From NCBI GenBank assembly GCA_016722445.1, contig JADKIZ010000002.1, positions 310,001 through 374,000 on the forward strand: a stretch of DNA of 64,000 nt. The letters run 5' to 3'. A program made the translations under genes and the position numbers. The notes beneath the pieces were generated by a model, which saw nothing but the letters and a program-made list of their open reading frames with translations, was not told where the DNA came from and made no database searches. This document shows positions 44,948-53,251 of this stretch, piece after piece; the stretch's first letter is position 1, and each line of letters starts with the position of its first letter. This stretch comes from Flavobacteriales bacterium (GTDB taxonomy: Bacteria; Bacteroidota; Bacteroidia; Flavobacteriales_D; Sanyastnellaceae).

Positions 44948-45789
44948 AATTGAGGTATAAATGGCAAAGTTATTTCACTGATCATTCCGCAGTGGTTGCC
45001 TGTTTCATCCAATATTATTTTCGAGTCAAATTTCGCTTCTCTGCCTTCCAGCTCTGCCAAAGCATCAAGTTGTTGTGAAATAAGCGTTCGTCCCATCGAT
45101 CGTTCCTTTCCGTGTTGTTTCATTTTTTCAAACCGCTCTGAAACCTTTCCGTTGTCGGTCACTCTCATCACAATCTCATGATCCTGGCTTTCAATTTCAA
45201 TCATGATCCGACCCTGATATCCCCTGCTTTCAAATCCATGCCACACAGCGTTTTCAACCAACGGTTGCAATAACAACATGGGGACAGCTGTATTAGAAAC
45301 ATCCAAGTCTTCATCAAGTTTGATTTCATAGCTGAACCGATCTCCTGAGCGCAACTTTTCTAACTCAAGGTATGCCTTTAAAATATCGAGATCTTCTTCC
45401 AATGCAATAAGTCTTTTCGAGGAATTCTCCAAAATCCTTCTCGTGAGAAAGGAAAATTTCAGGAGATAGTCACCAGCGCGTTCAGATTGTTGTTGTTGTA
45501 TGCAATAGTGTATTGAATTGAGACAGTTAAAAATAAAATGAGGATTTATCTGAGCTCTGATCGCCTGTAGCTCTAACTCAAGTTGTTTACGCCGGAGTGT
45601 CCCTTCCCGATTTCGTCTGTAAATGATGAAAACAATAAAAGAAAATGCAACCAGAAAGGGCAAAAGAACAAGAAGCGAAATACGTGTGACCAATTCACTG
45701 GTTTGCTGAGCAACCTCGGCATTCGGAATTTCCATGGTTCCGAAGATATGAGAACATCCATCATCCAACATTTTTCTTTTTATGGTCAA
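44944..45789 (-). CDS. LytS/YehU-type sensor histidine kinase
   Basis: 281 aa. One membrane helix (LVTRISLLVLLPFLVAFSFI, about 33-55) is followed by a His_kinase domain with phospho-His84 in AQINPHFIFNCLNS, then a HATPase part with Asn180 in LQPLVENAVWHGFES and VTDNGKV. No extracytoplasmic sensor domain is present, so the input may be the membrane itself or a partner. An internal Met at about residue 19 (start 45735) is an alternative start. Coupled to the LytTR regulator by a 4-bp overlap. Confidence 0.93.
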   Translation of the reverse strand: MTIKRKMLDDGCSHIFGTMEIPNAEVAQQTSELVTRISLLVLLPFLVAFSFIVFIIYRRNREGTLRRKQLELELQAIRAQINPHFIFNCLNSIHYCIQQQQSERAGDYLLKFSFLTRRILENSSKRLIALEEDLDILKAYLELEKLRSGDRFSYEIKLDEDLDVSNTAVPMLLLQPLVENAVWHGFESRGYQGRIMIEIESQDHEIVMRVTDNGKVSERFEKMKQHGKERSMGRTLISQQLDALAELEGREAKFDSKIILDETGNHCGMISEITLPFIPQF

Positions 45790-45818
45790 ATTGTTTCTGA
45801 ACCGATTTATTCCTTGAC

Positions 45819-45826
45819 TAATCTTG
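45819..45826 (+). promoter_or_regulatory. Probable -7 box of gldC
   Basis: TAATCTTG, one mismatch to TAnnTTTG, ends 5 bp before the gldC ATG at 45831. The transcript would be leaderless or nearly so. Confidence 0.35.
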
Positions 45827-45830
45827 CATC

Positions 45831-46160
45831 ATGAAATCTGAACAGATCAAAATAGACATCTCATTGGATGAGAATCACGTGCCGGAAAATATCACGTGGT
45901 CAGCATCCGAAAATCAAAAAAGCGCCGAAGCCAAAGCTTTGATCCTTGGTGTATGGGATAAATCCGAACAAAATGCCATGCGGATTGACCTATGGACCAA
46001 AGAAATGCAGGTAGATGAAATGAAACAATTTGTTCATCAGACATTGCTCACCTTAGCAGACAGCTTTGAAAGAGCGACCAATGAAAAACCCATGGCTGAT
46101 ACCATGCGCGACTTCTGTGATTATTTCGCAGAAAAGATGAATATCAAAGCACCGCTGTAA
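45831..46160 (+). CDS. gldC: Gliding motility protein GldC
   Basis: 109-aa soluble protein. The pattern IKIDISLDENHVPENITWSA, KALILGVWDKSEQNAMRIDL and ADTMRDFCDYFAEKMNI is that of GldC. In Flavobacterium it follows gldB and assists gliding/T9SS function in a non-essential way. Here it stands alone, about 13 kb from gldB, divergent from the LytS kinase gene. No signal peptide, so cytoplasmic. Confidence 0.88.
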   Translation: MKSEQIKIDISLDENHVPENITWSASENQKSAEAKALILGVWDKSEQNAMRIDLWTKEMQVDEMKQFVHQTLLTLADSFERATNEKPMADTMRDFCDYFAEKMNIKAPL

Positions 46161-46181
46161 AAATCAATAATCCGTCAGATA

Positions 46182-47393
46182 TCAATCGTACGGTAGCGCA
46201 ATCATGAGTGATGCAAAAGTGGACGCATTCATCGGGACTTGCTCATTCATCATTTGATTCATGATATTGTATTCGGCAGACCTCGTGGCCATAACCAGTG
46301 GCAAAGGACCAACATCGATCTTGGCTGCCCAAGTATCGAAATATTCTTTGAGTCGCATATAGAACTCATTATCTGTAAAACGCTTTGTTTCCTGAATGCC
46401 ATCTGAATATGCCAACATATATTGTTCTGGCCATTCAAATCCGGGATAACAAAAACGCATCGCTACAATTGGAAGAAAAACATGCAATTTTTCAGCATAG
46501 TCAGAAGAAATTCCAACAGATAACATGAGCTGCTCCAATTGATGACCATCCTTACCAAGCCCATTTGTCGTCATGATTTCTATGGCCATTTGAGCGCACT
46601 CCTCCACTGTTCTCAATCGTTTGGTGTTCGTTTCTAGGTTTGATGACTCTTCTGCTTTTTTTGAAAACAACCCAAAGAACTTTTTTGTTTCAGGTTCCTT
46701 TTTGGCTGTAGTTTTTTGTGTCTGTAAATCGGATCTCACCATCAACTCAAAATACCTGAAATTGGTGTAGCCTGCATGTTCCACTTTACGAAGATTGATA
46801 AACATTTGATGGTGGTCCCCGACAGGCTCACCATCTTTCAAAAACTCAGATGTCGGTTGATCATTGACCCTGGCAGCAAGTGCTCTGTAGGAGTGGTATC
46901 GACCACTCACAGGCAAAGAGTCTATTACAGCATCTACAGACAGTTTGAATTCTTCCGCCACCGCAATCAAATCATCACCGACAGGCACATTCGGATTCGA
47001 TGGAGCCGCCATGATTCTTGGACCAGCGGTATAACATGCATATGAAATTCCGTGAATTTTCCTGTTAAAGACATGAACGAGATCACCATTCAAACCAGAT
47101 CCAAATGCCTTCACCAATAAACTGTGACAGAACTGAATATAAAACTGTGCGGATTGCTGTATTGCACCTTCTGATGTTCTTCCCTGACCAACATAAGATT
47201 CAATGAATGAATCACCTCCGGGTAGAAAAACTTTCATGTCCAACCTGCACATATAGGCTTGCTCTGCCTTCTGAGAAACATTGACATAAGGCTTGAAATA
47301 AACTCCTATGGGATCGACGATGGCGAAATACTCTCCAATTTGGGAGAAGCGAATTCCCTTTTGATGGAGGTACATGAGAAGTGTTTGTTCCAT
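46182..47393 (-). CDS. Hypothetical cytoplasmic protein
   Basis: 403 aa from the ATG at 47393 (a TTG lies at 47405). No signal peptide or membrane segment. The N-terminal half has a regular alpha/beta look (MCRLDMKVFLPGGDSFIESY, AQFYIQFCHSLLVKAFGSGL). A charged linker (about 225-265) separates it from a C-terminal helical half with CYPGFEWPEQYMLAYSDGIQ. I cannot place it with certainty in a family. It converges with gldC, 22 bp apart. Confidence 0.65.
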   Translation of the reverse strand: MEQTLLMYLHQKGIRFSQIGEYFAIVDPIGVYFKPYVNVSQKAEQAYMCRLDMKVFLPGGDSFIESYVGQGRTSEGAIQQSAQFYIQFCHSLLVKAFGSGLNGDLVHVFNRKIHGISYACYTAGPRIMAAPSNPNVPVGDDLIAVAEEFKLSVDAVIDSLPVSGRYHSYRALAARVNDQPTSEFLKDGEPVGDHHQMFINLRKVEHAGYTNFRYFELMVRSDLQTQKTTAKKEPETKKFFGLFSKKAEESSNLETNTKRLRTVEECAQMAIEIMTTNGLGKDGHQLEQLMLSVGISSDYAEKLHVFLPIVAMRFCYPGFEWPEQYMLAYSDGIQETKRFTDNEFYMRLKEYFDTWAAKIDVGPLPLVMATRSAEYNIMNQMMNEQVPMNASTFASLMIALPYD

Positions 47394-47455
47394 TGAATTG
47401 TCCAATTTTGGAAAGGGTAGGATGAAAAGCGAAAATATTTAGAGTTCACATCGCT

Positions 47456-48041
47456 TCTTCCATCAAAGACAAGAGTTGGTCTTTACCCATTCGAGTTTCT
47501 GCTGAGGTAACAATGAAATTAGGCAGAGATGTAAATGTCTCAAGAAGTTTATTACAGAACGCATTCACATTTCGCTCCACTGCACCCGGTTTTTCTTTAT
47601 CGGCTTTGGTAAAAACAATAGCAAAAGGTAAACCTGCTTCACCCAGTTTTTACAAAAATCAAGATCCAGTTTTTGTGGTTCAATTCTGATATCTACAAGA
47701 ACAAGTGTGCACGCCAATACTTCACGATTCTTCAAATATTCCCAAATCATTCTTTCCCACTTCGCACGCTCAGTCTGAGAAATTTTTGCATAACCATAAC
47801 CGGGAAGATCTACCACATACCATGGCTTATTGGTTGCATTCACTAAAAAATGATTGATCAATCGGGTCTTACCAGGTGTACCCGATGTTTTAGCCAGATT
47901 CTTCTTATTCACCAACATATTGATGAGGCTACTCTTGCCAACATTACTCCTTCCGATAAAAGCGAACTCAACCAATCCATCCTTCGGACATTGAGAAATA
48001 TCAGAAGATGATTTGAGGAATTCTACGGAGGAGATTTTCAT
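47456..48041 (-). CDS. engB: Ribosome biogenesis GTPase EngB (YihA/YsxC), frameshifted
   Basis: About 195 aa if repaired. G1 FIGRSNVGKSSLINML, G2/G3 region TSGTPGKTRLINHF and VDLPGYGYAK, then KLDLDFCKNW. The raw frame breaks at 47634-47643; adding one A gives VKAGLPFAIVFTKADKEKPG (the G4 TKAD motif) and continues to a stop at 47456 with FIVTSAETRMGKDQLL (G5). All GTP-binding motifs are therefore encoded. This gene is essential in many bacteria, so an indel error is more likely than loss. Confidence 0.92.
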
Positions 48042-48092
48042 TGGAAATGGAACACGAAATATGAATTATGAATTATGAATTGAGGTGAGGTA

Positions 48093-48854
48093 TTAAATAC
48101 CTTTTTCTTTCATCCAGGAACTCAGAATTTCATTAAATAATTGTGGATGTTCCATCATAGGTGCGTGTCCGCATTGATCAATCCAAAACAAACTTGAATT
48201 GGTGAGCAACTGATGAAATTCTTCTGCCACTTCAGGTGGTGTAATGGTATCATTTTTTCCCCAGATCAAACATGCCGGCATTTTCATGTTCGGCAGATCC
48301 TTAGCCATGTTGTGACGGATGGCTGATTTTGCCAAGGCGAGAATGCGCAATACCCGATTTCTGTCATTGACAATTTCGAAGCATTCATCTACCAATTCAT
48401 CAGTGGCATGTTTTGGATCGTAAAAAGTAAGACCAACCTTTTGACGGATAAACTCCTTGTCCTCTCTGCGAGGAAAGCTCGATCCAAATGCGTTTTCATA
48501 CAAACCGGAACTTGCAGTAAGTATCAACGAATTCACTTTTTCAGGATGTTCTTTACAATAAACCAATGCAACGTGACCACCCAATGAATTTCCGAGGAGA
48601 TTCACCTTATCATATCCCTTATGCTTGATAAAGTCTCGGAGAAAATGCGCAATACTCTTCACTCCGGTCGTTAGCACTGGCATACTATATAGCGGCAACA
48701 TCGGAATAACGACGGTGTAAGACTTGCTGAAATAGTCCACCACATCCCTGAAATTACTCAGCGCACCGAACAATCCATGCAATAAGATCAAGGGTTTACC
48801 ATGACCTTCTTCAATGTAGCGAAAATGCTTTTCTTCTTTCAGATGATAGTCCAT
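48093..48854 (-). CDS. Alpha/beta hydrolase
   Basis: 253 aa from the ATG at 48854 (the frame extends to 48998 with an unlikely hydrophobic N-terminus). Oxyanion region PLILLHGLFGALSN, nucleophile Ser in NLLGNSLGGHVALVY, acid Asp near CLIWGKNDTITPP, and catalytic His in IDQCGHAPMMEHP. Substrate unknown; the fold covers esterases, lipases and C-C hydrolases. It is 51 bp after engB's start region on the same strand and upstream of it in transcription, so the two may be cotranscribed. Confidence 0.87.
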   Translation of the reverse strand: MDYHLKEEKHFRYIEEGHGKPLILLHGLFGALSNFRDVVDYFSKSYTVVIPMLPLYSMPVLTTGVKSIAHFLRDFIKHKGYDKVNLLGNSLGGHVALVYCKEHPEKVNSLILTASSGLYENAFGSSFPRREDKEFIRQKVGLTFYDPKHATDELVDECFEIVNDRNRVLRILALAKSAIRHNMAKDLPNMKMPACLIWGKNDTITPPEVAEEFHQLLTNSSLFWIDQCGHAPMMEHPQLFNEILSSWMKEKGI

Positions 48855-49108
48855 ACGTGGTGTGAGGTTGTAAAACCAAAGTGGCGAATGTAAAAAAATT
48901 ATTATGAAACCGATCTGTACAATGTTCAACAGGTCGATGGGGGTTAAATCGACCCCAACTTTCATTCCGCATTCTTCCCACGATTTACCACCACCCAATT
49001 TTCACGCAAAAACCACTCAAAATATCAGTATTTTCAACACTTTCATTGGTTTTTTTGGCCATTTTCAAAAATCCATCTTTTCAACAAAACGACAAAAATC
49101 AGCCCTTC

Positions 49109-49138
49109 GTGGTAAAATGTGGTAAAATGTAGGTATTT
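49109..49138 (+). promoter_or_regulatory. MraZ box: tandem decamer repeats upstream of mraZ
   Basis: GTGGTAAAAT at 49109-49118 and again at 49119-49128, then a degenerate GTAGGTATTT at 49129-49138. The period is exactly 10 bp. MraZ proteins autoregulate dcw operons by binding TGGG-like direct repeats with a 10-bp period; this array fits that layout and lies 29 bp before the mraZ ATG. Confidence 0.75.
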
Positions 49139-49166
49139 TCGTGCCCGTCAACGCCGGATCGACAAC

Positions 49167-49637
49167 ATGCTGAAGCTATTAGGAGAATATCCATGCAAAC
49201 TGGACAACAAGGGAAGATTGTTGTTCCCGGCGAAGCTGCGCAAGTCATTGGAAGAAGTTATACACCAGGGTTTGGTGATCAATCGCGACATCTACACGAA
49301 ATGTCTGGTGATCTATCCACAACCCACCTGGGAGAAGATGGCTGCGAAACTGGACAGGATGAACCCCAATAACAGAAAACACGCCGACTTCATCCGGCAT
49401 TTTCTGAACGGTGCTACGGAATTGGAATTGGATGCAGTGGGAAGACTCAATATTCCCTCACACCTTTTACAATATGCTGAGGTGGACTTGAAGAAGAACA
49501 ACGAACTCGTTGTATGTGGTGTAGGACAAAAGATGGAGTTGTGGAATAAAGAAACACGTGAAAAGAAATTTAATGATCCCGACTTCGACTTCGGCTCATT
49601 GGCTGATGAAGTTCAGGATGAATTTGACAAGGAATAA
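49167..49637 (+). CDS. mraZ: Transcriptional regulator MraZ
   Basis: 156 aa from the ATG at 49167; the longer frame from 49119 would run through the operator repeats. MraZ is a double SpoVT/AbrB-like DNA-binding protein. Visible are LGEYPCKLDNKGRLLFPAKL, the second repeat NGATELELDAVGRLNIPSHL, and a charged C-terminal tail ending EVQDEFDKE. First gene of dcw and likely autorepressor through the decamer array just upstream. Confidence 0.95.
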   Translation: MLKLLGEYPCKLDNKGRLLFPAKLRKSLEEVIHQGLVINRDIYTKCLVIYPQPTWEKMAAKLDRMNPNNRKHADFIRHFLNGATELELDAVGRLNIPSHLLQYAEVDLKKNNELVVCGVGQKMELWNKETREKKFNDPDFDFGSLADEVQDEFDKE

Positions 49638-49676
49638 AAGACATACAGCTTCAACCCTGTATGTGAATTTGAAGAT

Positions 49677-50600
49677 ATGTCCACCATTAAAAAAGAAGAA
49701 GGTTATCACCGGCCGGTTCTGCTGATGCCTTCTGTGGACGCACTTGATATCAAACCCGATGGGGTTTACGTAGATGTGACTTTCGGCGGCGGAGGTCATT
49801 CACGGGAAATATTGACAAGACTTAAGGAGGGAAGACTTATCGCTTTCGATCAGGACCCTGATGCTAAAAAGAACATCATTCAGGATCCACGCTTTCATTT
49901 CGTTGACCAGAATTTCAGATTCATGAGAAACTGGTTGCGAATGATGAAATGTGAGAAAGTCGATGGAATTCTCGCAGATCTCGGAGTAAGCAGCCATCAG
50001 TTTGATAGCGAAGACCGGGGCTTTTCCATACGCTTCGATGCATCTCTCGATATGCGCATGGATCAACAACGATCTCTCACTGCTGCGAAAGTGGTGAATG
50101 AATACAGTGAAGAAGATCTGCGAAAAATTTTAAGGGAATTTGGTGAAATCAACGGCGCGGGCCGGATGGCAAGGGACATAGTTCATGCAAGACCGGTGCG
50201 ATCCAGTGAAGAATTGAGGCGAGCCATTGAAAAACATCTTCCCAGAATGAAAGAACATAAAGTACTCGCGCAAGTGTTTCAGGCACTTCGTATTGAGGTG
50301 AATGAAGAATTGGAAGTGTTGAAGGATTTTCTGAAACAATGCAGCGATGTGCTCAATCCTGGAGGCCGACTGGTGGTGATCAGCTATCACTCCCTAGAAG
50401 ATCGGTTGGTGAAGGACTTTATGAAAACAGGCAATTTCGAAGGTGTTCCAGACAAGGACTTCTTTGGAAACCTACACAGGCCTTTCAAACCTCTTTCATC
50501 GAAACCGGTTCTGCCGGATGAAGATGAAATAGCAGCAAATACAAGATCTCGCAGTGCGAAGATGAGGATTGCTGAAAAACTAAATGAAACCTCGAGGTAA
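49677..50600 (+). CDS. rsmH: 16S rRNA (cytosine-1402-N4) methyltransferase RsmH
   Basis: 307 aa. SAM-binding motif VYVDVTFGGGGHSREIL and IAFDQDPDA, then GILADLGVSSHQFDSEDRGF (the conserved D-S-H block), and C-terminal VVISYHSLEDRLVKDFM. Methylates the ribosomal P-site nucleotide. Second in the dcw run, 39 bp after mraZ. Confidence 0.96.
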   Translation: MSTIKKEEGYHRPVLLMPSVDALDIKPDGVYVDVTFGGGGHSREILTRLKEGRLIAFDQDPDAKKNIIQDPRFHFVDQNFRFMRNWLRMMKCEKVDGILADLGVSSHQFDSEDRGFSIRFDASLDMRMDQQRSLTAAKVVNEYSEEDLRKILREFGEINGAGRMARDIVHARPVRSSEELRRAIEKHLPRMKEHKVLAQVFQALRIEVNEELEVLKDFLKQCSDVLNPGGRLVVISYHSLEDRLVKDFMKTGNFEGVPDKDFFGNLHRPFKPLSSKPVLPDEDEIAANTRSRSAKMRIAEKLNETSR

Positions 50601-50635
50601 GAACAACCTGTTCTACCCTGACGATAGTGAAAACA

Positions 50636-51037
50636 ATGAACGAATTCAAGATACCTGATCAATCGGGGAAACCGGATATTTCTGCAAAAGCAACCAAGAA
50701 AAAAGTTGGTGCAGGAAAATTCATCCAGCGTATCCTCAGCGGCGAATTCCTCGCACGAGATGGCATGGTGAAACACATGCCGTTCATTGCATTTCTCGTA
50801 GCACTCTTTCTCATCAATATCGGACTTGTGTACTACTTCGAAAATACACAACGCAAAAAGGCACGACTGCAGAAGGAACTCAATGAACTGAGATCACAAT
50901 ACAACACCACATTAAGTGATCTGGAAAAAAGCAAACAACAGAGCAACGTAGCACAAGCAATCAGTGAAATGGGATTGCATGAACTTCGAAAGCCACCAGA
51001 AATCATCGACGTAGAAGAAGAATTTTTTGAAGACTAA
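50636..51037 (+). CDS. ftsL: FtsL-like divisome protein
   Basis: 133 aa from the ATG at 50636 (a GTG lies at 50627). Small bitopic protein: N-terminal basic region (KATKKKVGAGKFIQRIL), one membrane helix (MPFIAFLVALFLINIGLVYY, about 45-65), then a leucine-rich coiled coil (KKARLQKELNELRSQYNT) and an acidic end. Position between rsmH and ftsI is the invariant place of ftsL. Sequence identity in this family is low, so the name rests mainly on topology and synteny. Confidence 0.88.
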   Translation: MNEFKIPDQSGKPDISAKATKKKVGAGKFIQRILSGEFLARDGMVKHMPFIAFLVALFLINIGLVYYFENTQRKKARLQKELNELRSQYNTTLSDLEKSKQQSNVAQAISEMGLHELRKPPEIIDVEEEFFED

Positions 51038-51049
51038 TTAAGAGGCGGT

Positions 51050-53251
51050 ATGACCGAAAAGGACATACATAACATCCATATCAACCAACCCAATGCTCCC
51101 ACTCCTTCCTCTGACGGGAAGGAGGCGGGAGTTGCGGATGCTCCAAACAATCTCATCCATGGAAAAGCCTGGATGATTTTTGCGGGGCTTTGCGTGCTGG
51201 CTGTTGCGATCATCATCAAAGTTTTTGTGATTCAACTTTTCCCGGATGAATCTGCGCAACAACTTGCTCAATCATTCACCTATAAAGTGAATGAGATAGA
51301 ACCTGTACGAGGTCAAATTCTCTCCAGTGATGGAAGCCTCCTTGCGACAAGTGTACCTGAATATGAAATTCGTTGGGACGCCAAAGCAGAATACGACAAA
51401 GAAGAATACACTGCGAAAATTGATTCTCTCACACTCTGCTTTTCTAGATTGATTGGCGATAGAACTCCGGCTGAATACAGAGCGATTTTCAAAAAAGCCC
51501 ATGCAGATGGTAACCGATATGCAGAAATCTGCGATCACGTCAACTACAACGATTTACAAAAAGTCAAAGAATTTCCTTTTATCCGAAAAGGACAATACAA
51601 AAGTGGATTTGTGTTCATCCAGAAATATATACGGGATCAACCATTTGGAACACTCGCAGCACGCACCATTGGTATGGAACGCGCTGAACACAAAGTAGGA
51701 ATCGAGCTTGCATACGATGCATTGCTAGCAGGAAAAAAAGGCAAACAGCTTCAGGAAAAAATTGCAGGTGGTGTTTGGAAACCGATGACCAATGACTTCA
51801 TTGAAGAACCTGAACCCGGTGCAGATATCATCACAACCATCGACATTCACTTGCAGGATGTAGCCCACGCTGCTCTTCGAAGACAACTGGAACAACACGG
51901 CGCTGCCTGGGGTTGTGCTGTTCTGATGGAAGTTGAAACAGGATTTGTACGCGCCATTGCAAATCTTTCACTCAATCCTGAAACAGGCGAATACGGTGAA
52001 AGACTCAACTATGCCATTCACGAAAGTGTAGAGCCTGGATCAACCATGAAACTCGCATCATTGATGGCCTGCCTTGATGATGGATTGATTGACCTGGATG
52101 ACACTGTGGCAACCGGAAATGGTATCGCGTATTTCCACAACAAACCCATGAAGGATTCCAATTGGGACAAAGGCGGCAATGGAACCATCACCGCAGAACA
52201 AGTCTTCGAAAAATCATCCAACATTGGTACTGCATTTCTGGTGAAACGTTCTTTCGAAAAAAACCCGCAACGGTTCATCGACAAACTGCATGCTTTTGGT
52301 GTGAGCCAATCTTTGAACATTGATCTTGCAGGTGAAACCGCTCCTGTGTTATACAAAACGGTGAAAGACAAAGGATGGAGTGGATTGAGCCTTACACAAC
52401 TCGCCATCGGATATGAAACCCAATGCACGCCTCTTCAGACACTCGCTTTCTACAACGCCGTAGCGAATGATGGCAAGATGGTCCGACCTCAATTTGTCCA
52501 GGAGATTCGCAGAAATGGTGTAAGCATCGAAGAGTCAGAACCAATAATTCTCAAAAAAGATTTTTGCAAAGAATCGACCATCGAAAAGTGCCGTAAGATG
52601 ATGGAAGGTGTCATGGAAGAAGGCGGAACAGCAGATTATGTCTTTAAGAATTCTCCCTATAAAGTAGCTGGTAAAACTGGTACCGCATGGTTGAACGAAA
52701 ATGGTCAATATCAAAACTCGAGATACCGTGCATCATTTGTAGGATACTTCCCCGCACATGAACCAAAGTATTCATGCATTGTCGTGATCAATGATCCACG
52801 CAGCGGCGTCTACTACGGTAGTGCTGTGGCAGCGCCAGTGTTCAAGGAATTGGCAGATAAAATTTTCAGCACACAAATGGAATTTCATGAACCAGTGGTT
52901 CAATCCGATTCACTCGTACTTGCACAAACACGCATTCCAGTTTCCAAAAGTGGTTCAGCAAAAGAATTAAAAACGGTTTACAGTGCGCTCAATATCCCCA
53001 TGGATATTAAAAGTGAAAGCGAATGGATATCCACAAGCAGCAGTAAAGATTCTGTCATCGTTACTGCAAGAAACATCAAGGAAGGCCTCGTGCCGAATGT
53101 GGTAGGAATGGGACTGCAGGATGCCCTGTATTTGCTCGAAAACAAAGGAATGAAAGTTAAGGTGTATGGATACGGCACAGTGAAGCGACAGAGTGTACCT
53201 GCCGGAACGAACATCAAATCAAATCCATATATCACGATTGAACTGTTGTGA
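51050..53251 (+). CDS. ftsI: Divisome transpeptidase FtsI (PBP3-type) with C-terminal PASTA domain
   Basis: 733 aa, class B penicillin-binding protein. Membrane anchor at about 40-62 (WMIFAGLCVLAVAIIIKVFV). Pedestal domain VRGQILSSDGSLLATSVPEY. Transpeptidase motifs: SxxK at Ser331-Lys334 (EPGSTMKLASL), SxN at 389-391 (KSSNIGTA), KTG at 542-544 (VAGKTGTAW). A PASTA domain ends the protein (VPNVVGMGLQDALYLLENKG). Partner of FtsW. It overlaps murE by 4 bp. Confidence 0.96.
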   Translation: MTEKDIHNIHINQPNAPTPSSDGKEAGVADAPNNLIHGKAWMIFAGLCVLAVAIIIKVFVIQLFPDESAQQLAQSFTYKVNEIEPVRGQILSSDGSLLATSVPEYEIRWDAKAEYDKEEYTAKIDSLTLCFSRLIGDRTPAEYRAIFKKAHADGNRYAEICDHVNYNDLQKVKEFPFIRKGQYKSGFVFIQKYIRDQPFGTLAARTIGMERAEHKVGIELAYDALLAGKKGKQLQEKIAGGVWKPMTNDFIEEPEPGADIITTIDIHLQDVAHAALRRQLEQHGAAWGCAVLMEVETGFVRAIANLSLNPETGEYGERLNYAIHESVEPGSTMKLASLMACLDDGLIDLDDTVATGNGIAYFHNKPMKDSNWDKGGNGTITAEQVFEKSSNIGTAFLVKRSFEKNPQRFIDKLHAFGVSQSLNIDLAGETAPVLYKTVKDKGWSGLSLTQLAIGYETQCTPLQTLAFYNAVANDGKMVRPQFVQEIRRNGVSIEESEPIILKKDFCKESTIEKCRKMMEGVMEEGGTADYVFKNSPYKVAGKTGTAWLNENGQYQNSRYRASFVGYFPAHEPKYSCIVVINDPRSGVYYGSAVAAPVFKELADKIFSTQMEFHEPVVQSDSLVLAQTRIPVSKSGSAKELKTVYSALNIPMDIKSESEWISTSSSKDSVIVTARNIKEGLVPNVVGMGLQDALYLLENKGMKVKVYGYGTVKRQSVPAGTNIKSNPYITIELL

